Shown: positions 16,068 to 24,897 of the stretch, one piece after another
How the letters are laid out: each line of letters starts with the position of its first letter
Position numbering within the stretch: the first letter of the stretch is position 1
DNA from: Paenibacillus ginsengihumi DSM 21568
GTDB lineage: Bacteria; Bacillota; Bacilli; Paenibacillales; NBRC-103111
Length of the DNA: 64,000 nt
Direction of reading: 5' to 3'
Assembly: GCF_000380965.1 (NCBI RefSeq)
Contig: NZ_KB905575.1
Coordinates: 1 to 64,000 of the forward strand
Position numbers and translations under genes: made by a program
The notes under the pieces: generated by a model
The model's input: the letters and a program-made list of their open reading frames with translations, nothing else
Databases searched by the model: none
What the model was told of the DNA's origin: nothing

Positions 16068-16730
16068 ATGAAGGCTCATTCGCTTCATATGATCACAACG
16101 GGACGCCAGCCGCTGGAGCAGGTACGGGACATTCTCGCCCGCTGCCCTGCAAAGCTGGCGGACGCGCTTCACGTGCGCGAGAAGCAGCGCGGCGCTCGCG
16201 AGCTGATCGCCTGGCACGATGCGCTCAGGCCGCTGATGCCAGATACGCCGCTCTTCGTGAACGACCGCCTGGACGCCGCGCTGGCCGCGGGGGCGGACGG
16301 CGTGCAGCTCGGCGGCAGCAGCCTGACGGCGGCCGAAGCCCGGGCGATTGCCGGCAGCCGCCTGGCCATCGGCCGCTCGGTGCACTCGGCGGCCGAGGCG
16401 GCGCAAGCGGCCGCGGAAGGGGCGGATTTCGCCGTCTTCGGGCACGTATACGCCACCGGGTCGAAGCCCGGCCTGACGCCCCGAGGCGTTGACGCGCTGC
16501 GCGCGGCGGTCGAGGCGGCGCCGATCCCCGTTATTGCGATCGGCGGCATCACGCCGGAGAGAATCGATGAGGTGCTGTCGACAGGCTGCGCCGGCGTCGC
16601 CGTGCTGTCCGGCATTCTCGAGCACGAGGACCCCGCGGGCCAGCTTGTCCGCTACCGGAAGGCGCTGGACAGCTTCCGCCGCCCGCCGAAGGCAGCGCTG
16701 CGGATCTTGTCCCCGGCAAGCCGCAAGTAA
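16068..16730 (+). CDS. tenI: Thiazole tautomerase TenI (ThiE-like fold)
   Basis: TenI aromatises the thiazole phosphate made by ThiG. The 220-residue TIM barrel resembles ThiE, but the GRSVHSAAEAAQ and FAVFGHVYAT segments match Bacillus TenI, including the FGHV histidine used by the tautomerase. The phosphate-binding end reads VIAIGGITPERI. It sits directly upstream of thiO, the usual TenI context. A thiamine-phosphate synthase activity cannot be excluded by eye. Confidence 0.85.
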   Translation: MKAHSLHMITTGRQPLEQVRDILARCPAKLADALHVREKQRGARELIAWHDALRPLMPDTPLFVNDRLDAALAAGADGVQLGGSSLTAAEARAIAGSRLAIGRSVHSAAEAAQAAAEGADFAVFGHVYATGSKPGLTPRGVDALRAAVEAAPIPVIAIGGITPERIDEVLSTGCAGVAVLSGILEHEDPAGQLVRYRKALDSFRRPPKAALRILSPASRK

Positions 16731-16822
16731 CATGCCCGCCTGGCCGTTCCCGGTCAAGCGCGCCGGCTGCGGCCAAGCTATGCTATTGTTTGTTCCTAAC
16801 CTTGAAGGAGGCGCATTCCCTC

Positions 16823-17974
16823 ATGCCTAATCATGACCAAGATCGTTCGAACGTTTCGGATCGTCCTGCCGCCATAGTCATCGGCGGCGGCATCATCGGC
16901 TGCGCGGCGGCGCTGGAGCTCATCAAGGCCGGATTCGCCTGCACCGTGCTGGACCAGGGAGCCCTGATGCAGGAGGCGTCGACAGCCGCCGCCGGCATGC
17001 TCGGCGCCCAGGTGGAGACTCACGAGCCGGGGCCGTTCTACAAGCTTTGCCGCCATAGCCAGGAGCTGTACCGGCCGTGGACGGAAGAGCTGGAGGAGCT
17101 GACCGGCATCACGGCGGAGTACGTGGCCGAAGGAATACTGCGGGTGGCGCTGGACGAAGAGGACGAAGCCCAGCTGCGCAGCCGGCTGTCCTGGATGCGC
17201 GGCGCGCAGTGGCTGAGCGCGGAGCAGATTCGCGCAGCCGAGCCAATGCTCGCGCCTGAGGTCCGCGGCGGCCTGATGCTGGAGCGCGACCATCATATTA
17301 TGCCGACCGCGCTGGCGGGCGCGCTGCGGGCCGCTCTCGTCAAGCTCGGCTGCCGCATCCGCGAATGGACGCCGGCCTACCGGCTGCTGCAGCATCAGGG
17401 TCGCATCGCGGGCGTGCAGACGGCCGAAGGGCCGCTCTACGCGGATGTCACCGTGCTTGCCGCGGGGGCCTGGGCGCCGGTCTTGACGGAACCGCTCGGC
17501 CTGAAGCTGCCGGTCTTCCCCGTCAAGGGGCAGTGCATCTCGCTGCGGCCCGAGGCGCCGCTCAACCGCTCGACGCTGTTTGCCAAAAGCTGCTACATCG
17601 TGCCCAAGCGCGACGGCACGGCGCTGATCGGCGCGACCCAGCTCGAAGTCGGCTTCGACAAGCGGACCGATGCCGAGGCGGTCGCCAAGCTTTACCGCAA
17701 GGCGTGCGCCCTGCTGCCGGCGATGCGCGACGCGGCGTTCGTCCGCACCTGGGCCGGATTGCGGCCGGGATCGCGCGACGGCCTCCCCTTCATCGGGACG
17801 TGGCCGGAGGCGCCCGGGCTCATCTTCGCCGCCGGCCATTACCGCAACGGCATTTTGCTCGCGCCGGGCACAGGGCTGCTCGTCAAGCAGCTTGCCCTCG
17901 GCGAGCAGCCGGCGCTCGATCTGACGGCGTTCGCGCCCGGGCGCGCTGCCGGGGCCGCCGGCGTATCAGGCTGA
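16823..17974 (+). CDS. thiO: Glycine oxidase ThiO
   Basis: ThiO is an FAD enzyme that oxidises glycine to the imine needed for thiazole synthesis. The 383-residue protein shows the dinucleotide fold AIVIGGGIIGCAAALELIKA, STAAAGMLGAQ, FPVKGQCISLRP, a TWAGLRPGSRDGLPFIG segment and GHYRNGILLAP near the end. AAGGAGG lies 11 nt before ATG 16823. thiS, thiG and thiF do not follow, so the rest of the pathway is encoded elsewhere. The 3' end overlaps the convergent TPR gene by 9 bp. Confidence 0.93.
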   Translation: MPNHDQDRSNVSDRPAAIVIGGGIIGCAAALELIKAGFACTVLDQGALMQEASTAAAGMLGAQVETHEPGPFYKLCRHSQELYRPWTEELEELTGITAEYVAEGILRVALDEEDEAQLRSRLSWMRGAQWLSAEQIRAAEPMLAPEVRGGLMLERDHHIMPTALAGALRAALVKLGCRIREWTPAYRLLQHQGRIAGVQTAEGPLYADVTVLAAGAWAPVLTEPLGLKLPVFPVKGQCISLRPEAPLNRSTLFAKSCYIVPKRDGTALIGATQLEVGFDKRTDAEAVAKLYRKACALLPAMRDAAFVRTWAGLRPGSRDGLPFIGTWPEAPGLIFAAGHYRNGILLAPGTGLLVKQLALGEQPALDLTAFAPGRAAGAAGVSG

Positions 17975-18640
17975 GCGCAGCTGCAGCCACGCCAGCAAGG
18001 CCCACTTGCGCTCGGCTCGGCGCTTGAACTTGTGAAGCCCGCGGTAAATATCGACCGCTTCGCGGAACGCCCGCGCGGCTTCCTCGTTCCGGCCGAGCCG
18101 CTTGTGCAGCTGGCCGAGCCGGCAATAAGCTTCGCAAGAGGACGAATTGACGTCCCCGAAGCGCTGCAAATAGCCGACAGCCCGGTCCGGCGCGCTTTCG
18201 GCCAATGCTTCCCCCAGCCGCAAATACGGCTCGCCGTATTTGACGCGCGGGTTCAGTTGGAGCGCCTGCCCGATCAGCCGCTCGCCCTGCTCGAGGCGGC
18301 CGAGCTTCAGCTCGCAAAATCCGAGCTCGCAGAGAACCTCCGCCGAATCGTCCATCACGAGCCGCACCTGCTCGAGCAGCTCCTTCGCTTCGCCATAGCT
18401 GCTTCGCTCCATCAGCAGCCGCGCGAGCTCGAGCTTGGCCGAAGTGTTGTGCGGACTTAGCCTGAGCTCGTCCCTCAGCCGGCTGATGCGGCGCGCCCGG
18501 CGGACCGGCTTCAGGAAACTGGGCGTGATGCCGACAAACCGGCGATCCAGCAAATATAAGATGGCCAGCAGTACGATTACGGCCACAAGCGGATTTCCGG
18601 TAATCCACGTCAAGAGCAAAAAAACAGAAAATTTCCCCAT
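17966..18640 (-). CDS. Membrane-anchored TPR protein
   Basis: The protein has 224 residues from ATG 18640, which has AGGAGGAGACC upstream. An N-terminal membrane helix pair (FSVFLLLTWITG, PLVAVIVLLAILYLL) is followed by about four tetratricopeptide repeats (HNTSAKLELARLLMERSSYG, AEVLCELGFCELKLGRLEQG, and others) and a basic C-terminus. It probably scaffolds protein contacts at the membrane; partners are unknown. It converges on thiO with a short 3' overlap. Confidence 0.75.
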   Translation of the reverse strand: MGKFSVFLLLTWITGNPLVAVIVLLAILYLLDRRFVGITPSFLKPVRRARRISRLRDELRLSPHNTSAKLELARLLMERSSYGEAKELLEQVRLVMDDSAEVLCELGFCELKLGRLEQGERLIGQALQLNPRVKYGEPYLRLGEALAESAPDRAVGYLQRFGDVNSSSCEAYCRLGQLHKRLGRNEEAARAFREAVDIYRGLHKFKRRAERKWALLAWLQLRSA

Positions 18641-18929
18641 GGTCTCCTCCTGTTCCTTTTTTTTCATCCCATCGTATAACGAAACAAAACGGCCTCGACA
18701 AAACATGTGCATATCCGGTGTATTTTACCATATGAGCTTTTTCGCTGACAAATTTCCCTGGTTACCGCTTAAGCTGCACAAGCATTAGCACCAGCACCAG
18801 CGCTTGCCGCAAATGCTTATACCGGGCGTTACGAACGATTTTGCACGGCAACCCTCGTCGATTTCCTTGTGTTGCCATTTTGAGCCATCGTATAATTTTT
18901 TCCCTTTCTGTCCAATATAAAGGCATCGG

Positions 18930-19004
18930 TGAGGAATAGCCAAGCGGTAAGGCAACGGACTTTGACTCCGTCATCCCTAGGTTCGAATCCTAGTTCCTCA
19001 GCCA
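18930..19004 (+). tRNA. tRNA-Gln (UUG anticodon)
   Basis: Acceptor stem TGAGGAA pairs with TTCCTCA, followed by discriminator G and an encoded CCA. The anticodon loop ACTTTGACT contains TTG, and the T-arm is CTAGGTTCGAATCCTAG. The body is nearly identical to Bacillus tRNA-Gln. Confidence 0.97.
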
Positions 19005-19192
19005 TACATAATGCGGAGCGCTTTTCTGCCGGAGGATGCGGCCTCGGGACAGGAAAGTGCTTTTGCTTTGTTAACCGCTAAAATGGCCTCAAATCGCGCG
19101 AGCAAGCAGGAATCGGCGGAAGCCGTCGCGAACAAGTAAGAACAGCACACCGCCTTGCAGCGGCGGGAAGAATCAACAGGGGGCCAGACAAA

Positions 19193-19447
19193 ATGGATAA
19201 GGCAAAAGCGCAGAAATGGAAAAAAACGAGAGAGATGGGCAAAGGCAAATACGTGATGCTGTTCGGCGTCGCCGCGTGGGGAATTACGCTGACTGTGGCG
19301 TTCACGCTGGTCGAATGGCTGACGCAGCAGACGTTTACTCCATTGTGGTTTTATATCCGCTTTTTCGTATTCGGGTTCGCCGGATTTCTCATCGCCAATT
19401 TCCGTTGGGAATCCATGGAGCGTCTGTTCAAGCAGCACAATCCGTAA
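19193..19447 (+). CDS. Small two-span membrane protein
   Basis: The 84-residue product has a basic N-terminus, two hydrophobic helices (YVMLFGVAAWGITLTVAFTLV and FYIRFFVFGFAGFLIANF) and a charged tail. CAGGGGGCC precedes ATG 19193. I do not recognise a characterised family. It lies between tRNA-Gln and azoR without a clear operon link. Confidence 0.65.
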   Translation: MDKAKAQKWKKTREMGKGKYVMLFGVAAWGITLTVAFTLVEWLTQQTFTPLWFYIRFFVFGFAGFLIANFRWESMERLFKQHNP

Positions 19448-19607
19448 AGGGAGCGCAGCCTTCGCAGCCGGCGCGGGCTCGCGAGGAGCCGGCACATCAA
19501 CGCGATGATGAAGATTAAAATAAGTTACTTTACTTTTATAAGTTAATATTGTATTATACATAAATGTGAGTCACATTCATGTAATAATTATTCGGAGGGA
19601 TACTCAA

Positions 19608-20234
19608 ATGAGCAATGTCCTGTTTATTAAAGCGAACGGCCGGCCTGCTTCCCAGGCGGTCAGCGTCAAGCTATACGACGCTTTCCTGCAAGCGTACAAA
19701 GAAACGCATCCGCAGGACCAAATTACGGAGCTCGATCTGTTTGCCAACCCGCTTCCGTATTACGATAACGACATGATCACCGGCATGTTCAAGCTGGGCA
19801 AAGACCTGGAGCTTACGCCGGAAGAGCGCAGCGGCGCAGAGACGGTAAAGCGCGTGCTCGACCAGTTCATGGCTGCCGACAAAGTCGTCTTCGCCTTCCC
19901 GCTCTGGAACTTTACGGTGCCCGCTCAGCTGATCACTTACCTGCACTACATTCTGCAAGCCGGGATCACGTTCCGCTATACGGCCAACGGTCCGGAAGGA
20001 CTTGCCGGCAACAAGAAGGTCGCTCTGCTGAATGCGCGCGGCGGCATCTATTCCGAAGGGCCGATGGCTTCCTTGGAAATGTCGCTCAAATACGTGCAAA
20101 CGATCATGGGCTTCATCGGCGTGACCAACATCGAGACAGTCGTCGTCGAAGGGCACAATCAGTTCCCGGACCGCGCCGAAGCGATCATCCAGGAAGGCCT
20201 GCAGGAAGCCGCCCGCGTCGCCCGCACGTTCTAA
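19608..20234 (+). CDS. azoR: FMN-dependent NADH-azoreductase
   Basis: This is a flavodoxin-fold quinone/azo reductase of 208 residues. Landmarks are FIKANGRPASQAVSVKL at the FMN phosphate loop, VFAFPLWNFTVPAQLITYLH (the conserved PxWNF motif), FRYTANGPEGL and LLNARGGIY. GGAGGGATACTCAA precedes ATG 19608. The family protects against quinones and electrophiles and is often controlled by a MarR/DUF24 repressor; the AT-rich TTACTTTACTTTTATAAGTT upstream could be such a site, but that is weak. A terminator follows. Confidence 0.93.
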   Translation: MSNVLFIKANGRPASQAVSVKLYDAFLQAYKETHPQDQITELDLFANPLPYYDNDMITGMFKLGKDLELTPEERSGAETVKRVLDQFMAADKVVFAFPLWNFTVPAQLITYLHYILQAGITFRYTANGPEGLAGNKKVALLNARGGIYSEGPMASLEMSLKYVQTIMGFIGVTNIETVVVEGHNQFPDRAEAIIQEGLQEAARVARTF

Positions 20235-20244
20235 CGTTACCGAC

Positions 20245-20272
20245 AAAAAGCTCCGCTTAAGGCGGGGCTTTT
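20245..20272 (+). terminator. azoR terminator
   Basis: AAAAAGCTCCGC pairs with GCGGGGCTTTT around a short TTAAG loop. Confidence 0.85.
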
Positions 20273-20347
20273 GCTCTACTTCCCGCCCAGCGGCAAAAAG
20301 AAACCTGCAATCACTCGGACTGCAGGCCGTCAAGGGATATATATATT

Positions 20348-20381
20348 AAAAAGGGGGTCGATGATTAGTATATCCCCTTTT
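20348..20381. terminator. Terminator of the 96-residue membrane protein gene
   Basis: AAAAAGGGG and CCCCTTTT flank an AT-rich loop. It works on either strand; on minus it ends the gene at 20417-20707. Confidence 0.65.
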
Positions 20382-20416
20382 GATTAATGCCGGATGAAAA
20401 ACAGATTACAGTTATG

Positions 20417-20707
20417 TTACATTCGATTGCGCATAATCAGCTGCGCGAAAAACAGCAACACCTCGTTGTTCACGAAAGCGATGCCGAAGCCGAACAGCCC
20501 GAACATCAGCGAAAAGCTGTCCTCCGGCGAAGAGAACACTTGCGCCCACCAGATGCCTGCAGCGGCAAATACGAGCGTATTGACAGCCGAGCCGGCAATG
20601 AAGGACGCCCCCAGCCTGCGCGTTTTCAGCATGACCCCGATTCCGACGACCCCTGTCAGAACGAAGCCGATGCCCATGATCAGCCAATAAATGCTGTCGT
20701 AGGTCAT
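20417..20707 (-). CDS. Small three-span membrane protein
   Basis: The protein has 96 residues from ATG 20707, chosen because AAAGGGGG lies 6 nt upstream. Three hydrophobic helices are visible (YWLIMGIGFVLTGVVGIGVML, FIAGSAVNTLVFAAAGIWW, SLMFGLFGFGIAFVNNEVLL). No family is recognised. It is monocistronic with its own terminator. Confidence 0.7.
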   Translation of the reverse strand: MTYDSIYWLIMGIGFVLTGVVGIGVMLKTRRLGASFIAGSAVNTLVFAAAGIWWAQVFSSPEDSFSLMFGLFGFGIAFVNNEVLLFFAQLIMRNRM

Positions 20708-20938
20708 GCCCATCCCCCTTTGAACGCCTGATCGCAAAAATAAACTCTACCGTTCATCATACATTGCGGCGGACAGGCTAGGCAAGGTTTAATCATGAAT
20801 AATTTTGCACAACTTGCGCCAGGCGGTTCTTTTGGGCCTGCCGGGAATAAACCGCCCTTCATTCCCCCATGCTAATACGGCAGCCTGCCGTCACGGCGCA
20901 GGCCTCAGCCACCATTATCAGGAGGGAGACATGAAGCG

Positions 20939-21082
20939 ATGAGCACTTCGAAACGCCGCCGAGAAAACGCATGGAAAATTCGCAAGCAGACGCAGCAGCC
21001 GCACGGTAAAATCAAAGCGCTGGCCGAGTATGCCGAAGAATACGATGCGAGAGCGAACAACGAAGGGCTTGTGCAATCCTGA
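20939..21082 (+). CDS. Small basic/acidic hypothetical peptide (47 residues)
   Basis: This short ORF begins MSTSKRRRENAWKIRKQ and ends in an acidic helix, AEYAEEYDARANNEG. AGGAGGG lies about 11 nt upstream; a three-codon ORF (MKR) starts between it and this ATG and overlaps it. The strong ribosome binding site and a hairpin just after the stop support expression. No family is recognised. Confidence 0.45.
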   Translation: MSTSKRRRENAWKIRKQTQQPHGKIKALAEYAEEYDARANNEGLVQS

Positions 21083-21105
21083 TCGGCCGTGACCGACAAG
21101 CTGCA

Positions 21106-21206
21106 AGAAGCTCCACGTTCCCGGCGGGCGCGTGGAGCTTCTGAAAATTGACATGCCCGAGCGTCATTCCTGTCCACGTTCCCGGCGGGCCCGTGAAGCT
21201 TCTTCT
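21106..21206. repeat. Two related hairpins between a small ORF and the SASP gene
   Basis: AGAAGCTCCACG (21106-21117) pairs perfectly with 21131-21142 around the loop TTCCCGGCGGGCG. About 65 bp on, CCACGTTCCCGGCGGGC recurs in a shorter hairpin (CACG/CGTG) ending at the SASP stop codon. They probably act as facing terminators. Confidence 0.6.
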
Positions 21207-21494
21207 TTAAGGGGACCGTTTCGACAGCTGCTGCTGCGCCAGGCGGATCATCTCGCGAACCATGGAGCCGCCGATTTGACCGCCGACCTTGCCTGCCTGC
21301 TCGGTAGACAAAGCGCCGTTATAGCCGGGCCGAAGCGGAATGCCGAGCGATTTCGCCACCTCGTATTTGACCAGATCCGGCCGATTCGGATCGGCGGCGT
21401 AGCCCTCCCGCTTCATCACCTCCGCCTTGAACCGCTCTATGCCTTGAGCGGCCTGGGGCACGACCAGCCGTCCGGGGCTTCTTCTTCTTGCCAT
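21207..21494 (-). CDS. Alpha/beta-type small acid-soluble spore protein
   Basis: SASP proteins coat spore DNA and protect it. The 95-residue product carries the family core EVAKSLGIPLRPGYNGALS and AGKVGGQIGGSMVREMIRL. I chose ATG 21494 with AGGAGG 9 nt upstream; two nearer ATG codons abut the ribosome binding site. The family is made in the forespore under sigma-G; I could not place a convincing sigma-G promoter. It shows the organism is an endospore former. Confidence 0.9.
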   Translation of the reverse strand: MARRRSPGRLVVPQAAQGIERFKAEVMKREGYAADPNRPDLVKYEVAKSLGIPLRPGYNGALSTEQAGKVGGQIGGSMVREMIRLAQQQLSKRSP

Positions 21495-21657
21495 GCTCAT
21501 CATCCTCCTAACGTTAGCGTAACCGCCGCCGCTCCAAGTTATCCGGCCGCACGGATATTGTTGCGCAGGTCGGCGTTTCCGTGTATGATGGATGTAAATA
21601 ATTTTCTTGTTACTATACGTTTTATTTAAAATTATTTTAATCATTCAGGTGATTCCG

Positions 21658-22500
21658 TTGTCCGCCATAACTAACGCAATTCACGAAAAGACGAGCAGTA
21701 TGAACCGAAAGGAAAAAGAGCTGGCCGATTTCATTCTGGAGCATGCGCGGGAAATCGTTCATATGGGAATCACCGAGCTGGCGGAGCGCTCCGGGGCGAG
21801 CACGGCGACGATTTCCCGGTTTTGCAAGCAGCTTCATTTTTCGGGGTACGCGGAGTTTAAGGTGAAGCTGTCGGCAGAGCTGGCCGGGGAAGCCGCCGCT
21901 CCCGCTTATCAGGATATCGTCGCCGGCAGGCCGTTAACCGATATTATCGCCGCCGTCGAGTCGAACCATCTCCGCGCGATCGGCGATACGGCGCGGCTGA
22001 TCGACCGGAAAGCGCTGGAACGGGCGGTTCTTGCGCTGCGTTCGGCCCGCCAGATCGGCGTCTACGGCATGGCGACCTCAGGGCTGGTCGCCCAGGACTT
22101 TCATCAGAAGCTGGTGCGAATCGGCCGAAGCGCCCATGCCTTCACGGACCATCATATGATGCTGACCTCGGCCTCCAACCTGACAGCGGACGACGCAGCG
22201 ATCTGCATCTCGTACTCGGGACGGACGGCCGAGACGATCTCCGCGCTGCGCTGCGCCAGGGAAAGCGGAGCGGTGACGATATCGCTAACCAAATTCGGCT
22301 CCAACCTGCTGGCCGATCTGGCCGACATCGCTTTATTCACCTCGCCGCTGGAGGAAGGAATGCGCCGCGGGGACATGGCCTCCCGCATCACGCAGCTGTT
22401 TCTGGTCGATATTTTGTTCGTCGCCTTGATCAGCGATCAGTTCGAGGAATATGTCCCGCGTCTGGAACGCTCCTTCCAGATGGTTCGCAAGTATACTTAA
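21658..22500 (+). CDS. RpiR/MurR-family regulator of amino-sugar genes
   Basis: The protein has about 280 residues from TTG 21658 (CAGGTGAT just upstream). It has an N-terminal HTH_6 domain (MGITELAERSGASTATISRF) and a C-terminal SIS sugar-phosphate-binding domain (RQIGVYGMATSGLVAQDF, AICISYSGRTAETISAL). It is the first gene before nagB-nagA with a 22-bp gap, so it most likely senses an amino-sugar phosphate and controls this operon. Confidence 0.87.
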   Translation: MSAITNAIHEKTSSMNRKEKELADFILEHAREIVHMGITELAERSGASTATISRFCKQLHFSGYAEFKVKLSAELAGEAAAPAYQDIVAGRPLTDIIAAVESNHLRAIGDTARLIDRKALERAVLALRSARQIGVYGMATSGLVAQDFHQKLVRIGRSAHAFTDHHMMLTSASNLTADDAAICISYSGRTAETISALRCARESGAVTISLTKFGSNLLADLADIALFTSPLEEGMRRGDMASRITQLFLVDILFVALISDQFEEYVPRLERSFQMVRKYT

Positions 22501-22522
22501 CTAACATCAGGAGGGATTGGCT

Positions 22523-23251
22523 TTGAACCTGCAAATCTTCGACTCGCCGGACCAGCTGCATGAGGCCGGAGCGGGCATTATCGGCGGCCTGCTGCAAACG
22601 AAACCGTCCGCCGTCCTCGGCCTTGCGACAGGCGGAACCCCTGTCGGCATCTATGAAGAGCTCGTAAAGGCGCATAAGCGCGGACTTGTCCGCTTCAAGG
22701 AAGCGACGACCTTCAATCTGGACGAATATGTCGGACTTCCCGGCACGCATCCCCAAAGCTACCGCTATTATATGAACGAGCACTTGTTCAGCCAAGTGGA
22801 TCTCGCCCCGGAGCGTACTCACATTCCGGACGGGATGTCCCCCGACCCGCAGGAGGAATGCCGCCGCTACGACGCCCTGCTGCAGCGGGCAGGCCAGATC
22901 GATCTGCAGCTGCTCGGCATCGGCCATAACGGGCATATCGGCTTCAACGAGCCGGATCATGCGCTGATCAGCGGCACCCATGTCGTCGCGCTGCGGGAGG
23001 AGACGCGGCTGGCGAACGCGAGATTTTTCGATCGCCTTGAAGCGGTGCCGACGCACGCCTTGACGATGGGCGTCGCGACGATCCTGAAAGCCAGGACGAT
23101 CGTGCTTGTCGTGAAAGGAGAAGACAAAGCGGATATCGTCCACCGCGCGCTGACGGGCCCGATCACCACAGATTGTCCGGCGTCGCTGCTGCAGACGCAT
23201 CCGAACTTGACGGTGCTGATGGATGCTGAAGCGGGGAGGCGATTTCGATGA
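22523..23251 (+). CDS. nagB: Glucosamine-6-phosphate deaminase
   Basis: NagB converts glucosamine-6-P to fructose-6-P and ammonia. The 242-residue protein shows GLATGGTPVGIYEEL, FNLDEYVGLPGTHPQSYRYY with the catalytic aspartate, and the GIGHNGHIGFNEP signature. TTG 22523 is favoured: AGGAGGG lies 7 nt upstream, while the TTG at 22517 is too close. The stop overlaps the nagA start as ATGA. Confidence 0.95.
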   Translation: MNLQIFDSPDQLHEAGAGIIGGLLQTKPSAVLGLATGGTPVGIYEELVKAHKRGLVRFKEATTFNLDEYVGLPGTHPQSYRYYMNEHLFSQVDLAPERTHIPDGMSPDPQEECRRYDALLQRAGQIDLQLLGIGHNGHIGFNEPDHALISGTHVVALREETRLANARFFDRLEAVPTHALTMGVATILKARTIVLVVKGEDKADIVHRALTGPITTDCPASLLQTHPNLTVLMDAEAGRRFR

Positions 23252-24429
23252 GCATCCCGACGGTGCTAATTACCCGCGTCCGCTTGGCCGCCCCCGGGGG
23301 CGTCATCGAAGACGGCTGGATCAAGCTGGCGGGAGGACGCATTGAAGCGCTCGGCTCGATGCCGGGCGCTTCGGAAGAACTTGCTGGCGAGAAAGCCGAT
23401 ATGCGCATCGACGGCCGCGGCGGCTGGGTGCTTCCGGGGTTTATCGATATTCACGTGCACGGGGGCTTCGGCCACGATTTCATGGATGCCGACAAGGAAG
23501 GCCTGGATGCGATCACGCGGTTTCATGCGCGCCATGGGACGACCGCGATGCTGGCGACGACCGTGACGGCGCCGAAGGACGCGCTGGATAAGGTTTTGTC
23601 GCGGGTGAAGGCATACGCTCAGGCGGAGACGGAATATGCGCGGCTGCTCGGCGTTCACCTGGAAGGGCCGTTCATCAGCGCCAAATATCCCGGCGCGCAA
23701 AATCCGGCCCATATCGCCAGGCCCGACCCGACCTGGCTGGACGATTGGCTGGCCCGCTTCCCCGGCCTGATCAGGATGCAGACGCTCGCTCCCGAAGCGG
23801 AAGGCGCCCTGGCCTACATCCGCAAGCTGAACGAAGCCGGCATTGTGGCGGCCTGCGGCCATACGGACGCTTCTTACGGCCAGCTCAGCGAAGCTGCCGA
23901 TTGCGGCTTGCGCCACGCCGTCCATACATTCAACGCGATGCGTCCCGTCCATCACCGCGAGCCGGGCACCGTCGGCGCCGTGCTGACCGACGACCGGATC
24001 ACGGCCGAGGTGATCGCCGACGGCCATCACGTCCACCCGGCCTGCATCCGGCTGCTCGCGCGGGCCAAAGGGCCCGACCGGCTCGTGCTCATCACCGACG
24101 CCATGTCCGCGGCCGGCCTCGGCGACGGCGATTACCGGCTCGGCGGTCTGGACGTTGCGGTGCAGGACGGAGTGGCCCGCCTGAAGGACGGCGGCAGCCT
24201 CGCCGGCAGCACGCTGACGATGATCGACGCCTTCCGCTTCGCCGTCAGGCACGCCGGGATCGGCGTAGCCGAAGCAAGCCGCATGGCCAGCGCCAATCCG
24301 GCGCGAGTCATCGGCGCCGCCCACGAAACCGGCAGCCTGAAGGCGGGCATGCGGGCCGACGTGCTGCTGCTGGACGAGGAGCTTCATCTTAACGGCGTAT
24401 GGATCGGCGGAAAGCCGGCCGCGCTATAA
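23248..24429 (+). CDS. nagA: N-acetylglucosamine-6-phosphate deacetylase
   Basis: NagA removes acetate from GlcNAc-6-P, feeding NagB. The 393-residue amidohydrolase has the metal motif FIDIHVHGGFGHDFMD, the metal-bridging glutamate in GVHLEGPFIS, ACGHTDASY, HTFNAMRPVHHREPG and the catalytic aspartate in LITDAMSAAG. It overlaps nagB by 4 bp. A two-hairpin repeat begins at its stop codon and may double as its transcript end. Confidence 0.95.
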   Translation: MSIPTVLITRVRLAAPGGVIEDGWIKLAGGRIEALGSMPGASEELAGEKADMRIDGRGGWVLPGFIDIHVHGGFGHDFMDADKEGLDAITRFHARHGTTAMLATTVTAPKDALDKVLSRVKAYAQAETEYARLLGVHLEGPFISAKYPGAQNPAHIARPDPTWLDDWLARFPGLIRMQTLAPEAEGALAYIRKLNEAGIVAACGHTDASYGQLSEAADCGLRHAVHTFNAMRPVHHREPGTVGAVLTDDRITAEVIADGHHVHPACIRLLARAKGPDRLVLITDAMSAAGLGDGDYRLGGLDVAVQDGVARLKDGGSLAGSTLTMIDAFRFAVRHAGIGVAEASRMASANPARVIGAAHETGSLKAGMRADVLLLDEELHLNGVWIGGKPAAL

Positions 24430-24548
24430 GAAAAACATCTATCGACGTCCTTTCAAGGAGGGGCGACCGCGATTTAGAGGTAGTTTTTCTTGGTACAGAA
24501 AGTCGCACTTCTCTTAATGCTTTAGCGAAGTTAAACTTTCTGTAACGT
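24428..24548 (+). repeat. AAGAAAAAC/ACAGAAAGT two-hairpin element, copy 1
   Basis: Hairpin 1 is AAGAAAAAC (24428-24436) with GTTTTTCTT (24483-24491). Hairpin 2 is ACAGAAAGT (24495-24503) with ACTTTCTGT (24535-24543), plus an inner ACTTC/GAAGT stem. A copy with nearly the same sequence lies at 47060-47187. It starts within the nagA stop codon. Confidence 0.8.
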
Positions 24549-24658
24549 TAAAACAATCGTAACCTTTGCCGTTGATGGACGCGCAAGCCGAATGGTGAAC
24601 TCGCCGATGGTGAAGCTCTAGCATCGAAAATCGTGTCGCAGCCGGCGGCTCCCCTTCG

Positions 24659-24897
24659 CGTTAGCGCTGCTCCTCCCCGGACACACCCAAGCACAGGAGG
24701 CGGCGAATCCTGCAAAAAATACAACATTTTTGGCATTCCTTGCGCAATCGGAAGGGTAATGTTGTATTTTGTGCAACAATTTAGGCGTGATTGGCTGCAA
24801 ACCCGGGGAATAACGCCCGAAATGTTGCACTTTCTACAACAATGAGCGGCAAGTGCGGTGTTTCCCCCGTTTTTGTTGTACAAAATACAACATTTAC
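24659..24897 (-). repeat. TTGTAC/TTGCAC-dyad element, copy C
   Basis: This is the third copy, oriented as copy B. It keeps the series of dyads (TTGTATTTTGTGCAACAA, TTGCACTTTCTACAACA, TTGTTGTACAAAATACAAC) and the CCTCCCCGGACACACCC edge, but lacks the neighbouring two-hairpin element. Confidence 0.75.
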
